DNA from: Planococcus koreensis
GTDB lineage: Bacteria; Bacillota; Bacilli; Bacillales_A; Planococcaceae
Direction of reading: 5' to 3'
Assembly (NCBI RefSeq): GCF_004761975.1
Contig: NZ_RQII01000054.1
Location: 32,338 to 96,337, forward strand
DNA length: 64,000 nt
The position numbers and the translations under genes are program-made. Under the pieces are notes generated by a model. That model saw nothing but the letters and a program-made list of their open reading frames with translations. It had not been told where the DNA came from and ran no database searches. Numbering within the stretch: position 1 is the first letter of the stretch; each line of letters starts with the position of its first letter. Shown here piece by piece: positions 56,722 to 64,000 of this stretch.

Positions 56722-58230
56722 ATGAAAAAGATCCTGTTATATTCATTCGCTTTAAGTTTCATCTTAGTGGGCTGCAGCGACAATGAAAATAACATGCCAT
56801 CACAACAGGACTCGCCGATGAATAATGGGCATATGGGCGGCGGAAACGACGGAAATCAAGGCATGGGCGGTATGGGCGGAGGCATGATGGGCCAAGGGAA
56901 TATTCCCAGCCTCGAATCCTCTGAAGGAGTGACTGAGTTGCCGATTCCACCAGTATTGGAAAAGCAACAAGGCCAGGAATTTGATTACGAAGTTACCGCC
57001 CAGGAAGGCAGCACTGAATTTTTCGAAGGCATCTCGACTGACACTTTCGGCTATAACGGCGATCTGCTGGGTCCGACGCTTAAACTGGAACAAGGCGAAA
57101 GTGTCGACGTCAAAATCACAAACAATTTGGATGAACCGACAACGTTCCATTGGCATGGCCTCGAAGTTCCCGGTGAAATAGATGGCGGACCGCACGGCGA
57201 GATCCAGCCTGGCGACAGCCGCATCATCACATTGGAAGCCGATCAGCCTGCCGCCACCCTTTGGTATCATCCGCATGTCCACGGCTCGACGGCTGAACAA
57301 GTATTCAAAGGCCTTTCCGGGATGCTGCTCATCGATGAGTCATCCGGTTCCACTTCCGAGCTTCCGAATGAGTACGGAGTCGATGATATTCCGCTCATTT
57401 TCCAGGACCGTTTATTTGATGAAAACAAGCAATTGGACTATAACCGGCTCATGAACCCTGACGGAACCTTAGGCGATATTTCCATCGTCAACGGCACGAT
57501 CAATCCAAAACTGACCGTCACCCAGCCCGTCATGCGCTTTCGTATACTGAACGGAGCGAATGCACGAAATTACACGTTCCGCTTAAGCAATGGCGCAAGC
57601 TTTACGCAGATTGCCTCGGATGGCGGCTTGCTGGATGAACCGGTTGAAACCGATGCGCTGACATTAGCCGCTTCGGAGCGCGCTGAAATTCTCATTGATT
57701 TTTCTTCAATGACTGATGAAGAATCCCTTGCCATCATCAACGACGAAGGCGTCGAATTGCTGCCGTTTGATGTAGCGCTCGATGGTGCTCCGGCTGGTTC
57801 AGCTCAGATGTGGACCGCGGATGAGCCATTCGTGAGCGAAGAGGAAAGAACAATGCCGGTCACGAAGGAAATTGAGTTGTTCGGCATGATGGAAATGGTG
57901 ACGATCAACGGCAAGACCTTTGATCCGGACCGCATCGATTTGCGCCAGCAACAAGGCGTTACGGAAGTATGGGAAGTTTATAATGAGCCCGATATGATGG
58001 GCGGCATGATCCACCCTTTCCATATTCACGGCACCCAATTCAAGATCATTTCACGCGATGGCAAAGAGCCCGCACCGAACGAACAAGGCTTTAAGGACAG
58101 TGTACGGGTCGAGCCCGGTGAAAGGGTGAAGTTGCTTGTCACATTCCCTGAAAAAGGCGTCTTCGTTTTCCATTGCCATATTTTAGAACATGAAGACAAT
58201 GGCATGATGGGACAAATCGAGGTTTATTAG
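56722..58230 (+). CDS. Multicopper oxidase lipoprotein (CotA/CueO-like)
   Basis: 502 residues from the ATG at 56722 (GAAGGA upstream). Lipobox LVGC. A Met/Gly/Asn-rich segment (GGMGGGMMGQG, about 35-62) may bind Cu(I). Copper-site motifs are complete: HWHG, WYHPHVHG, HPFHIHG and HCHILEHEDNGMM (type 1 Cu with axial Met). It should oxidise Cu(I) or phenolics at the outer membrane face. A 96-bp segment after its stop codon copies the end of the lysR gene at 61.8 kb. Confidence 0.92.
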   Translation: MKKILLYSFALSFILVGCSDNENNMPSQQDSPMNNGHMGGGNDGNQGMGGMGGGMMGQGNIPSLESSEGVTELPIPPVLEKQQGQEFDYEVTAQEGSTEFFEGISTDTFGYNGDLLGPTLKLEQGESVDVKITNNLDEPTTFHWHGLEVPGEIDGGPHGEIQPGDSRIITLEADQPAATLWYHPHVHGSTAEQVFKGLSGMLLIDESSGSTSELPNEYGVDDIPLIFQDRLFDENKQLDYNRLMNPDGTLGDISIVNGTINPKLTVTQPVMRFRILNGANARNYTFRLSNGASFTQIASDGGLLDEPVETDALTLAASERAEILIDFSSMTDEESLAIINDEGVELLPFDVALDGAPAGSAQMWTADEPFVSEEERTMPVTKEIELFGMMEMVTINGKTFDPDRIDLRQQQGVTEVWEVYNEPDMMGGMIHPFHIHGTQFKIISRDGKEPAPNEQGFKDSVRVEPGERVKLLVTFPEKGVFVFHCHILEHEDNGMMGQIEVY

Positions 58231-58233
58231 CAG

Positions 58234-58337
58234 GCCGGAAACGATTGAAATGCATTCTTCTTAGGATGTTGAATTTAATAATGGATAAATTGAAAAAAGC
58301 GCAGTTTCTCAACTTCAAATTGAGAAACTGCGCTTTT
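58234..58337 (+). repeat. Duplicate of the lysR 3' end plus terminator
   Basis: ACGATTGAAATGCATTCTTC codes TIEMHSS-stop in the frame equivalent to the last codons of the LysR gene (TIEVHSS-stop), then similar spacer and an almost identical terminator with GCGCAGTTTCTCAA/TTGAGAAACTGCGC arms. Partner copy at 61768-61867. It serves as a bidirectional terminator between the oxidase and DUF2231 genes. Confidence 0.75.
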
Positions 58338-58370
58338 GCTATTGTCTTGCATCCCTGTAGTTCATTTGAG

Positions 58371-58817
58371 TTAATCACCATCATTGATCTGCACGTTCGT
58401 TGGATCTTGTTCGTAAACCATCTTTCCGCCATAATGCCCCGTTAAAGTGAGCGTAGTTCCGCCAGCAATACATAAGATGAGAACGATGGGCAGGACAAAG
58501 GGTATTTTTTTGTAATGGGCCAACACCTTTAAAGCAAGGACGACGCCGATAATAATCAAAGTCGCAAGAGCGTAAGTTTCATGGGGTTCCAGGTACGTTT
58601 CAATCCCTTCGCCCCATCTATTTTCTGCAAACTCCTCTGCTGCTTCCCCGCTCAAGTATGAAAAAATCCCCATCACAAATCCTGTGGACAATAATAAGAA
58701 AGTAACCTTGTTAAAGAAGTCTTTTTTCCATAAAGCCAGAAACTGCGTCACAATCCCGAGGCTTATTAAGGCAATCGGGAAATGCACTAAAATCGGATGC
58801 AACGGTGTTGTAAACAT
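58371..58817 (-). CDS. DUF2231 membrane protein
   Basis: 148 residues from the ATG at 58817 (GGAGGTG upstream). LHPILVHFPIALISLGIVTQ is the classic DUF2231 start with conserved histidines; four helices follow, with HETYALATL and a closing LTGHYGGKMVYEQ. In other bacteria DUF2231 proteins lie near copper oxidases and haem-type genes; here it converges with the multicopper oxidase. Function unknown. Confidence 0.85.
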   Translation of the reverse strand: MFTTPLHPILVHFPIALISLGIVTQFLALWKKDFFNKVTFLLLSTGFVMGIFSYLSGEAAEEFAENRWGEGIETYLEPHETYALATLIIIGVVLALKVLAHYKKIPFVLPIVLILCIAGGTTLTLTGHYGGKMVYEQDPTNVQINDGD

Positions 58818-58895
58818 GATCTTCACCTCCATATAAAAACCATCCTATGCCCGTTAAAAGAAAATTAAATGAAAATTCGCCATGCCAATAAAAAA

Positions 58896-58919
58896 GAACC
58901 GCATGTTTCCATGCGGCCC
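58896..58919 (-). terminator. Terminator of the cyclophilin-like gene
   Basis: GCCGCATGGAAACATGCGGT stem followed by TTCTTTTTT on the minus strand. Confidence 0.7.
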
Positions 58920-58939
58920 CTCTTTGAAACAATAACAAG

Positions 58940-59515
58940 TCAATCCATTTTCTTGATCACAACGGTAAAATCTTCATCGATGTTGTCGAGCAATTCTACA
59001 CCTGACTCAATTTCTCCCAGTTTGACAAGCCCTGCTGAATAACTGAAATCGCCGTAATACATATTGACGTTCCCCCACGGAGAATAATAGGCAAAGTCGC
59101 CGCGTGCAGGGACATGCCCGGAAGGCGCCCCTTCTGTAGGAAGTTTTTCAGGCGGGTAACTCAGTTTTTCAAATCCACCGTATTCCTCAAAAGTCATTGT
59201 CAAAGGAAGTTGGTCCAGAAACGCTCTGCTCGTTGGATTATCGCCCATTTTCACAACGATCTCCCCGCCGTCAAAAGCAACGCTTACTCTTTGTTCTGAA
59301 CCCCTCACCTCATCATCCTCCTTGGAATCACGACCTGGTTCCTTTTGCTCTTTTTCTGATGGATCCTCTTGTTCGTTTGTTTCCTTTTGTTCATCAGCCG
59401 ACTCATTGGCCGCCTGGCTGTTAGTGGAATCGTTATTTCCGCTATTGCCATTTCCGCATGCTGCCAAGGCAAAGAAGATCATCACAGCCAAAGTGAATGC
59501 CACCCAATTTTTCAT
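58940..59515 (-). CDS. Cyclophilin-like lipoprotein
   Basis: 191 residues from the ATG at 59515 (GGGAGG upstream). Lipobox LAAC, a long Asn/Ser/Glu-rich linker to about residue 70, then a cyclophilin_like domain (DUF4412-unrelated): GGEIVVKMGDNPTSRAFLDQLPLTMTFEEYGGFEKLSYPP, ARGDFAYYSPWGNVNMYYGDFSYS and LVKLGEIESGVELL. Such domains have the cyclophilin fold without proven isomerase activity. The gene starts 2 nt after the MFS stop codon, so the pair is coupled. Confidence 0.85.
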   Translation of the reverse strand: MKNWVAFTLAVMIFFALAACGNGNSGNNDSTNSQAANESADEQKETNEQEDPSEKEQKEPGRDSKEDDEVRGSEQRVSVAFDGGEIVVKMGDNPTSRAFLDQLPLTMTFEEYGGFEKLSYPPEKLPTEGAPSGHVPARGDFAYYSPWGNVNMYYGDFSYSAGLVKLGEIESGVELLDNIDEDFTVVIKKMD

Positions 59516-59516
59516 T

Positions 59517-60683
59517 TCACTCAGCCTCCCTATCCGTTTTAAAAAAGGAGTTCCGCAGCACAATGCAGACAAACGCCGCTACTAACGACAGAACACCCAC
59601 GCTTAAAATGTATTTCGTTCCATATTGCGCAATGACGATTCCTGCAGCGCTGGCTCCAATAGTTGTTCCTAAGTTAACAGAAGTCAGGAAAAGCCCATTG
59701 GCAAAATCCGGAGCTTTTGGAGCGGCAGACATGATCCAGTATTGATTGAGATTGGCGCCAATCCCTGCCAAAACTCCCCAAATCACGATAAGTGCAGCTG
59801 TTGCCGCTGCAAATTCGGCTGCATAGAAAAAGAGCAGGTAGACAGCCGTCAACATAATGGGAAAAATCGTTGCGGAACGGATCGGATATTCTGTAAGCAA
59901 TTTGCCTGCCATGACGTTCCCCACAATATTGGCCAAACCATAGACAAGCAGCATTGCACTGATGGCATTGGCTGACATATTCGTGACAACTTCTAAATAT
60001 TCGGCCAGGTAGCTATAGATACCGAATATGGCTGCGTTCAAGAAAAGCACGGCGGCAATAGACAGCCACGTAATTCCTTTGGTTAATACCTTCAATTGTG
60101 CGCCGTAAGATATTCTTTCCTGCACCGGCATCGAAGGAACGTATAGCCACGTAGCGATAAATGTAAAGATGTTGACGATGGCGAAAAAGGACATTGCCGC
60201 TTCCAGCGAAACCGCATTGGCGATGAAGCTGACCACTGGCACTCCCAGAACCATCCCTGCGGACACACCGATAAACACTTTCGCTATCGCCTTTGGTGCT
60301 TCCCGCGCGCTGACAGAAGCAGCCGCCACAGATAAAGCCATGGAGACATAAACGGGATGGAAAAAGGCTGGGATGACCCGCGCCAATAAAGCAATCGTGA
60401 AATCTGTGGTGAAGACCGCAATGATGTTGCCGATGATGAAGATGCCCAGGACCATCAACATCACAGTTTTTCGATTGATGCGCGAAAACACCAATGGCAT
60501 CGTTGGCCCAGCGATCGCAATGGCCAGCGCAAAAAGGCTGACCAGCAAGCCTGCGGCAGAAACGCTGACGCCATACCGATCGGCTAAATCCGGCAGTATG
60601 CCGATGACCCCCATTTCGGTATTGATGATGCCGAAAACACCAACGGCCAAGATGAATATCAGCAGTTTTTTTGATTTTTCCAT
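59517..60683 (-). CDS. MFS transporter (DHA1 / YdhP-AraJ type)
   Basis: 388 residues from the ATG at 60683 (GGAAGTG upstream); the open frame extends upstream without a ribosome site. Twelve helices. FGIINTEMGVIGILPDLADRYGVSVSAAGLL is the standard first-helix segment, and GPTMPLVFSRINRKTVMLMVLG holds the motif A-like loop; the second A loop is GKLLTEYPIRSA. It probably exports a small molecule. Divergent from the LysR gene, which likely controls it, and coupled to a cyclophilin-like lipoprotein. Confidence 0.88.
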   Translation of the reverse strand: MEKSKKLLIFILAVGVFGIINTEMGVIGILPDLADRYGVSVSAAGLLVSLFALAIAIAGPTMPLVFSRINRKTVMLMVLGIFIIGNIIAVFTTDFTIALLARVIPAFFHPVYVSMALSVAAASVSAREAPKAIAKVFIGVSAGMVLGVPVVSFIANAVSLEAAMSFFAIVNIFTFIATWLYVPSMPVQERISYGAQLKVLTKGITWLSIAAVLFLNAAIFGIYSYLAEYLEVVTNMSANAISAMLLVYGLANIVGNVMAGKLLTEYPIRSATIFPIMLTAVYLLFFYAAEFAAATAALIVIWGVLAGIGANLNQYWIMSAAPKAPDFANGLFLTSVNLGTTIGASAAGIVIAQYGTKYILSVGVLSLVAAFVCIVLRNSFFKTDREAE

Positions 60684-60856
60684 AGTTTTTTTCACTTCCA
60701 TCATTGATTCTGAGTTGTAGAGCTTCTCTAAAGCGCTTGGTTTTTTACATCTAAAACCAAGCCGCAATTTACTTGAATTGTCATGTTCCATCTCTGCTTC
60801 GATTAATCGGTCTTTCTAGTCCAATCATAAGATGCTATGATGCAGATAACAAATAC

Positions 60857-60879
60857 CTATATCAGATAGCTTGATATAG
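60857..60879. promoter_or_regulatory. Candidate LysR operator
   Basis: Perfect inverted repeat CTATATCA-N7-TGATATAG in the divergent gap between the MFS and LysR genes, 24 bp before the LysR start, with the T-N11-A character of LysR sites. Confidence 0.7.
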
Positions 60880-60902
60880 CTTATAGCTATAGGAGGAATG
60901 TT

Positions 60903-61793
60903 ATGGAAATTCGATTGTTGAAGTATTTTATTGCGCTGGCGAATCACGAGAGTGTATCGGCCGCAGCCCAATTTTTGCATGTGTCACAGCCGTCGTTGTC
61001 CAGGCAATTGAGTGATTTTGAAAAAGAGCTCGGCACCGTTTTATTCATCAGAGGCAACCGGAAAATCACGTTGACAGAAGAAGGCGCGTTCTTGTTGAAG
61101 AAAGCGAAAGAGATTGTTGAATTAGTGGATAAAACGGAAGCTAATTTTAACCAGTCTGCAGAAATCATCAGCGGCGAAATCTACATTGGCGGCGGCGAAA
61201 CAGACGCCATGCACTTGATTGCGAAAGCCTTGAAATCGTTGCTTGAAGAGCATCCAGGCATCCAATTTCATTTGTATAGCGGCAATGCCGATGACATCGC
61301 TGAAAAACTCGACAGCGGGCTGCTGGATTTCGGCGTTGTGATCGAACCTGCAGATAAACAAAAATACGATTTCCTGAAAATACCGGCTACCGATGTATGG
61401 GGAGTGTTGATGCGCAAAGACAGCCCTTTGGCGAATAAACCCTCCATCCATCCGAATGATCTACTGGATAAACCGTTATTGATTTCACGGCAAACAGCTG
61501 TCAGCAATGAGTTGAGCGGCTGGTTCGGCCAGAATATCCAGGATTTGAATGTGGTTGCCACCTATAACCTGATTTATAATGCCGCCTTGATGGTCGAGGA
61601 GAATATTGGCTACGCATTAGGCTTGGACAAACTCATTAATACAACGGGCGACAGCCAGCTATGCTTCAAACCGCTAGAACCGGGGATGGAAGCCAATTTA
61701 AATGTGGTCTGGAAAAAGAATCAAGTGTTTTCGAATGCATCCAAGAAGTTTTTGGATCAGCTGCGGCGGACAATTGAAGTGCATTCTTCTTAA
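60903..61793 (+). CDS. LysR family transcriptional regulator
   Basis: 296 residues. N-terminal winged helix MEIRLLKYFIALANHESVSAAAQFLHVSQPSLSRQL, then the dimerisation helix and a periplasmic-binding-like effector domain (EIYIGGGETDAMHLIAKALKSL, SGLLDFGVVIEPADKQKYDF). GGAGG lies 6 nt before the ATG. Divergent to the MFS exporter gene with a shared palindromic operator. The ligand is probably the exporter's substrate (inference). Its last codons are duplicated after the multicopper oxidase gene. Confidence 0.93.
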   Translation: MEIRLLKYFIALANHESVSAAAQFLHVSQPSLSRQLSDFEKELGTVLFIRGNRKITLTEEGAFLLKKAKEIVELVDKTEANFNQSAEIISGEIYIGGGETDAMHLIAKALKSLLEEHPGIQFHLYSGNADDIAEKLDSGLLDFGVVIEPADKQKYDFLKIPATDVWGVLMRKDSPLANKPSIHPNDLLDKPLLISRQTAVSNELSGWFGQNIQDLNVVATYNLIYNAALMVEENIGYALGLDKLINTTGDSQLCFKPLEPGMEANLNVVWKKNQVFSNASKKFLDQLRRTIEVHSS

Positions 61794-61867
61794 GCTGCTT
61801 ATTTCAATAAGGGATAAATCAAAAAAGCGTAGTTTCTCAAATTCAAGTTGAGAAACTACGCTTTTTT
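61768..61867. repeat. lysR 3' end plus bidirectional terminator (second copy of the duplication)
   Basis: The stem AAAAAAGCGTAGTTTCTCAA / TTGAGAAACTACGCTTTTTT ends both the LysR gene and the converging YwaF-like gene. It matches 58234-58337. Confidence 0.85.
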
Positions 61868-62575
61868 AAAGAGCTTGTGGAACAGCAAGTTCTGCATAAA
61901 AAACAGCAGCAAGGCGGCCAAACACAGATTGATGTAATACCAAACACCGTCTCCGAAAAAGTCCAAAGGAGAAACGGTAGATGGCCGGCGAGCCAAATAG
62001 AGGTAATTGGATTCCGTGAGCGGATTCACCAGAAAACCGATGATTGCGGCGTACACAAGCAATAAGGCATATACCAAAAACACCGTCCGGATGGTGATCA
62101 TATTTGGAAAAGCCAAGCCTAAAAACAGGCAAGCCCAGGAAATGGCGGTGTGCTGGATAAAGAACAACCAAAACCGAAAATGTTGATAATCGTAAGGTAT
62201 TTCGGGTGTCACCAAGGCCAGGAAAGCCGGAAAGATGCCGATAAAAAATGAGAGCTTTATCCAAAATGGCCGCAGGCTCAATAACCCCAACATCGCAGCA
62301 AGAGAAGCGATCCCACACAAATGAAGCGGCATGTGGATGCTGAAATTCCAAATATCCTGCGTAATGGCCCAATACTGGTAGGAAACTTCTGAGATTAAAA
62401 GAATGGAAAACAATAGCCAGCGCATCCGCTGGAACAACTGAGCTTTCACTGGCAGCCGATCTTTCATCAGAATAAGACAAAGGAAACCGAAGAGGGCTCC
62501 GCTTAACGCCAGCAAATGGCTCGTGGAAAAAACCTGGAACGGATAGTCGGACCTTGCATCAAAAAAGTTTTCCAT
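61856..62575 (-). CDS. YwaF/TIGR02206-type membrane protein
   Basis: 239 residues from the ATG at 62575 (GTGAGGG upstream). Seven helices. The motifs FSTSHLLALSGALFGFL, NFSIHMPLHLCGIASLAAMLGLLSL, IPYDYQHFRFWLFFIQHTAISWACLFL and NPLTESNYLYLARRPSTVSPLDFFGDG (the N(Y/L)LxL..P...P-L-P type loop) are characteristic of TIGR02206. Function unknown. The stop codon is followed by the terminator shared with lysR. Confidence 0.85.
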   Translation of the reverse strand: MENFFDARSDYPFQVFSTSHLLALSGALFGFLCLILMKDRLPVKAQLFQRMRWLLFSILLISEVSYQYWAITQDIWNFSIHMPLHLCGIASLAAMLGLLSLRPFWIKLSFFIGIFPAFLALVTPEIPYDYQHFRFWLFFIQHTAISWACLFLGLAFPNMITIRTVFLVYALLLVYAAIIGFLVNPLTESNYLYLARRPSTVSPLDFFGDGVWYYINLCLAALLLFFMQNLLFHKLFKKA

Positions 62576-62830
62576 GGCTGCCCTCACTTCTAACTCGTTA
62601 TGAGAATAGTTTAGCATTATTTGCCGTTGCCAGAAGTTTTATTCGCCGTTGGCTCCAGTCCATTATTTTGCCCCATAAACGCCCTGCATCTATTGGCGAC
62701 TAGGCGGAGCAAAGAGAAGATGTTAAACTGTCACTATATTCAGCCAATGGAATTGGCACGGGTCAGGACTTGTAATGCAGGGGCTGGATAGCCGTACTCC
62801 ACCGACAATTTTTGAGATGGGAGAGGATAA

Positions 62831-63625
62831 ATGATGAATGATATGATGAACGCCACAACGGATGAAATCCGCCAGGCAATCCGCCAGGGCAATTGGGACA
62901 AACCGACATCCGGCTTGGCAAACGGCTTTCTTCAAACGAATCTTGTCATCCTTCCAAAAGACATGGCGTTCGAGTTTCTGCTGTTCTGCCAGCGCAACCC
63001 GAAATCGTGTCCGTTGATCGATGTCACAGATCCCGGTTCCTATACCCCGTCGCTGTCCGCGCCTTCCGCCGATCTGCGCAGCGATATCCCCCGCTACCAT
63101 GTGTACCGGAACGGGGAATTGACTGAGAAGCCGACCGACATCACTGAACTCTGGCAGGACGACATGGTCGCTTTTCTGATCGGCTGCAGCTTCACGTTTG
63201 AAGAAGCACTGGTGAAAAACGGCATACCCATGCGCCATAACGAGGAAGGCCGCAATGTCCCGATGTACAAAACCTCGATTCCGACTGTCAAAGCCGGACG
63301 CTTCGAAGGACCAACGGTTGTCAGCATGCGGCCCGTTGCGGAAAAAGATCTGGTGCGCGCAGTCCAAGTGACGAGCCGCTTCCCAACTGTCCATGGTGCT
63401 CCGCTCCATATCGGCCATCCCAGCAGCATTGGCATCACCGATCTGGACCAGCCGGATTACGGCGACAGCGTCACGGTCAAAGAAGGGGAAGTTCCTGTAT
63501 TCTGGGCATGCGGCGTCACGCCTCAAGCAGTCGCGGCCCATATCAAACCGCCGTTCATGATCACCCATGCACCTGGCCATATGTTCATCACGGACATTAA
63601 GACGGAAAGTGTCGGCGTGATTTAA
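62831..63625 (+). CDS. DUF1445 putative hydro-lyase (D-glutamate cyclase-like)
   Basis: 264 residues, the usual length of the YcsI/UPF0317 family. NFLQTN-like GLANGFLQTNLVILPKDMAFEFLLFCQRNPKSCPLIDVTDPGSYTP, LRSDIPRYHVYRNG, FLIGCSFTFEEAL and HAPGHMFITDIK are its conserved segments. Family members are annotated as hydro-lyases or D-glutamate cyclases acting on 5-oxo-D-proline. GGGAGAGG lies before the tandem start ATGATG. The gap before it (62576-62830) shows only its promoter region. Confidence 0.9.
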   Translation: MMNDMMNATTDEIRQAIRQGNWDKPTSGLANGFLQTNLVILPKDMAFEFLLFCQRNPKSCPLIDVTDPGSYTPSLSAPSADLRSDIPRYHVYRNGELTEKPTDITELWQDDMVAFLIGCSFTFEEALVKNGIPMRHNEEGRNVPMYKTSIPTVKAGRFEGPTVVSMRPVAEKDLVRAVQVTSRFPTVHGAPLHIGHPSSIGITDLDQPDYGDSVTVKEGEVPVFWACGVTPQAVAAHIKPPFMITHAPGHMFITDIKTESVGVI

Positions 63626-63627
63626 AC

Positions 63628-63661
63628 AAAGCACTGTTTCCCCTTTCGGAAACAGTGCTTT
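63628..63661 (+). terminator. Terminator of the hydro-lyase gene
   Basis: AAAGCACTGTTTCC/GGAAACAGTGCTTT stem directly after the stop codon, T-rich on the plus strand. Confidence 0.8.
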
Positions 63662-63743
63662 CAGGTATTAGATAAATGAATCTTATGTTAATTAAAGAAT
63701 ATGAAATCATTGCATCTTAGGTATACTGGATTCTGCGCTCCAT

Positions 63744-64000
63744 GCGGACGCTTTCCGCGGACGAAGCGCTGAGCCTCCTCGTCGCAAGCTCCTGCGGGGT
63801 CTCACCACTCCGTTCTTCCGCAGGAGTCGCCGCATTGCGCTCCGAATCCTTGAGAGATTGCTTATGCAAAAATGGATGAGTTGTTTACTCTCTTCAATTA
63901 AAGCTACATGCTGACAACCGGTCTGGCCACGAAGACTCCTGTGGGACAGCGAAGGCTGAAGACCCCGCAGGAAACGAGGTTTGAAGAACCTCGTTTGCGA
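63744..64000. repeat. Bacillales-type palindromic intergenic repeat, cut by the window edge
   Basis: CGGACGCTTTCCGCGGACGA, GAGCCTCCTCGTCGCAAG, CTGCGGGGTCTCA and TTCCGCAGGAGTCGCCGC (63744-63860) form the repeat well known from Bacillus-group genomes. A degenerate inverted partner follows (GACTCCTGTGGGACAGCGAAGG, GACCCCGCAGGAAACGAGG, 63931-63980) with an AACGAGGTT/AACCTCGTT hairpin. The sequence between has no gene. Confidence 0.75.

Overview
The window looks like chromosome from a Gram-positive, low-to-moderate-GC Bacillales bacterium, most likely a Planococcaceae member (Planococcus/Planomicrobium type). The signs are strong AGGAGG-type ribosome sites with some GTG and TTG starts, a textbook S-box (SAM-I) leader in front of metNIQ, many lipobox lipoproteins, and Bacillales-type gene sets such as DUF4178-PspA-DUF4247-DUF350 and YwaF. 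Genus is inference. No rRNA, tRNA, CRISPR array or phage structural gene was seen.

Layout. 0.1-4.8 kb: an NCS2 permease and two glycosyltransferases. 5.3-10.9 kb: a flavin monooxygenase, a YhdH/YhfP oxidoreductase, two small membrane proteins and an alpha/beta-hydrolase lipoprotein. 11.3-29.1 kb: a defence-type accessory island, nearly all on the minus strand and clearly richer in A+T, most of all from 19.8 to 27.5 kb. It holds an HsdR_N-TerD fusion, a PLD-like/P-loop ATPase with a zinc-motif partner and two small companions, a SEC-C protein, a ComEC-like metallo-beta-lactamase gene with a frameshift, a decayed IS3-type orfA, a SIR2 protein with a restriction-nuclease-like N-terminus, a Gabija-like OLD-nuclease/UvrD-helicase pair with the nuclease gene frameshifted twice, and a GIY-YIG-DUF2075 helicase. 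Interleaved direct repeats and MITE-like hairpin elements sit inside the island and at its left edge.

29.5-42 kb: small membrane and zinc-ribbon proteins, the PspA envelope-stress operon ending in a membrane spermidine-synthase-like protein, lipoproteins, a flavin reductase, an ISL3 remnant, and a YhgE/Pip membrane protein co-transcribed with its Rrf2 regulator. 42.3-46.2 kb: an iron-type dehydrogenase and metNIQ under a SAM riboswitch. 46.3-52.1 kb: membrane proteins, a PepSY/YtkA pair and an EnvC-like M23 hydrolase. 52.5-55.2 kb: a Mn/Zn ABC transporter with a likely MntR-type operator. 55.3-63.6 kb: a frameshifted phosphatase, multicopper oxidase, DUF2231, cyclophilin-like lipoprotein, MFS exporter with divergent LysR regulator, YwaF-like protein and a DUF1445 hydro-lyase. 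The window ends in a Bacillales palindromic repeat.

At least seven apparent one-base indels, mostly in homopolymers, and one in-frame stop interrupt otherwise good genes, both inside and outside the island. The raw reads should therefore be checked before the defence genes are called dead. The best candidates for something undescribed are the PLD-ATPase/zinc-protein gene set (13.1-17.1 kb) and the nuclease-TerD fusion (11.3-12.8 kb).
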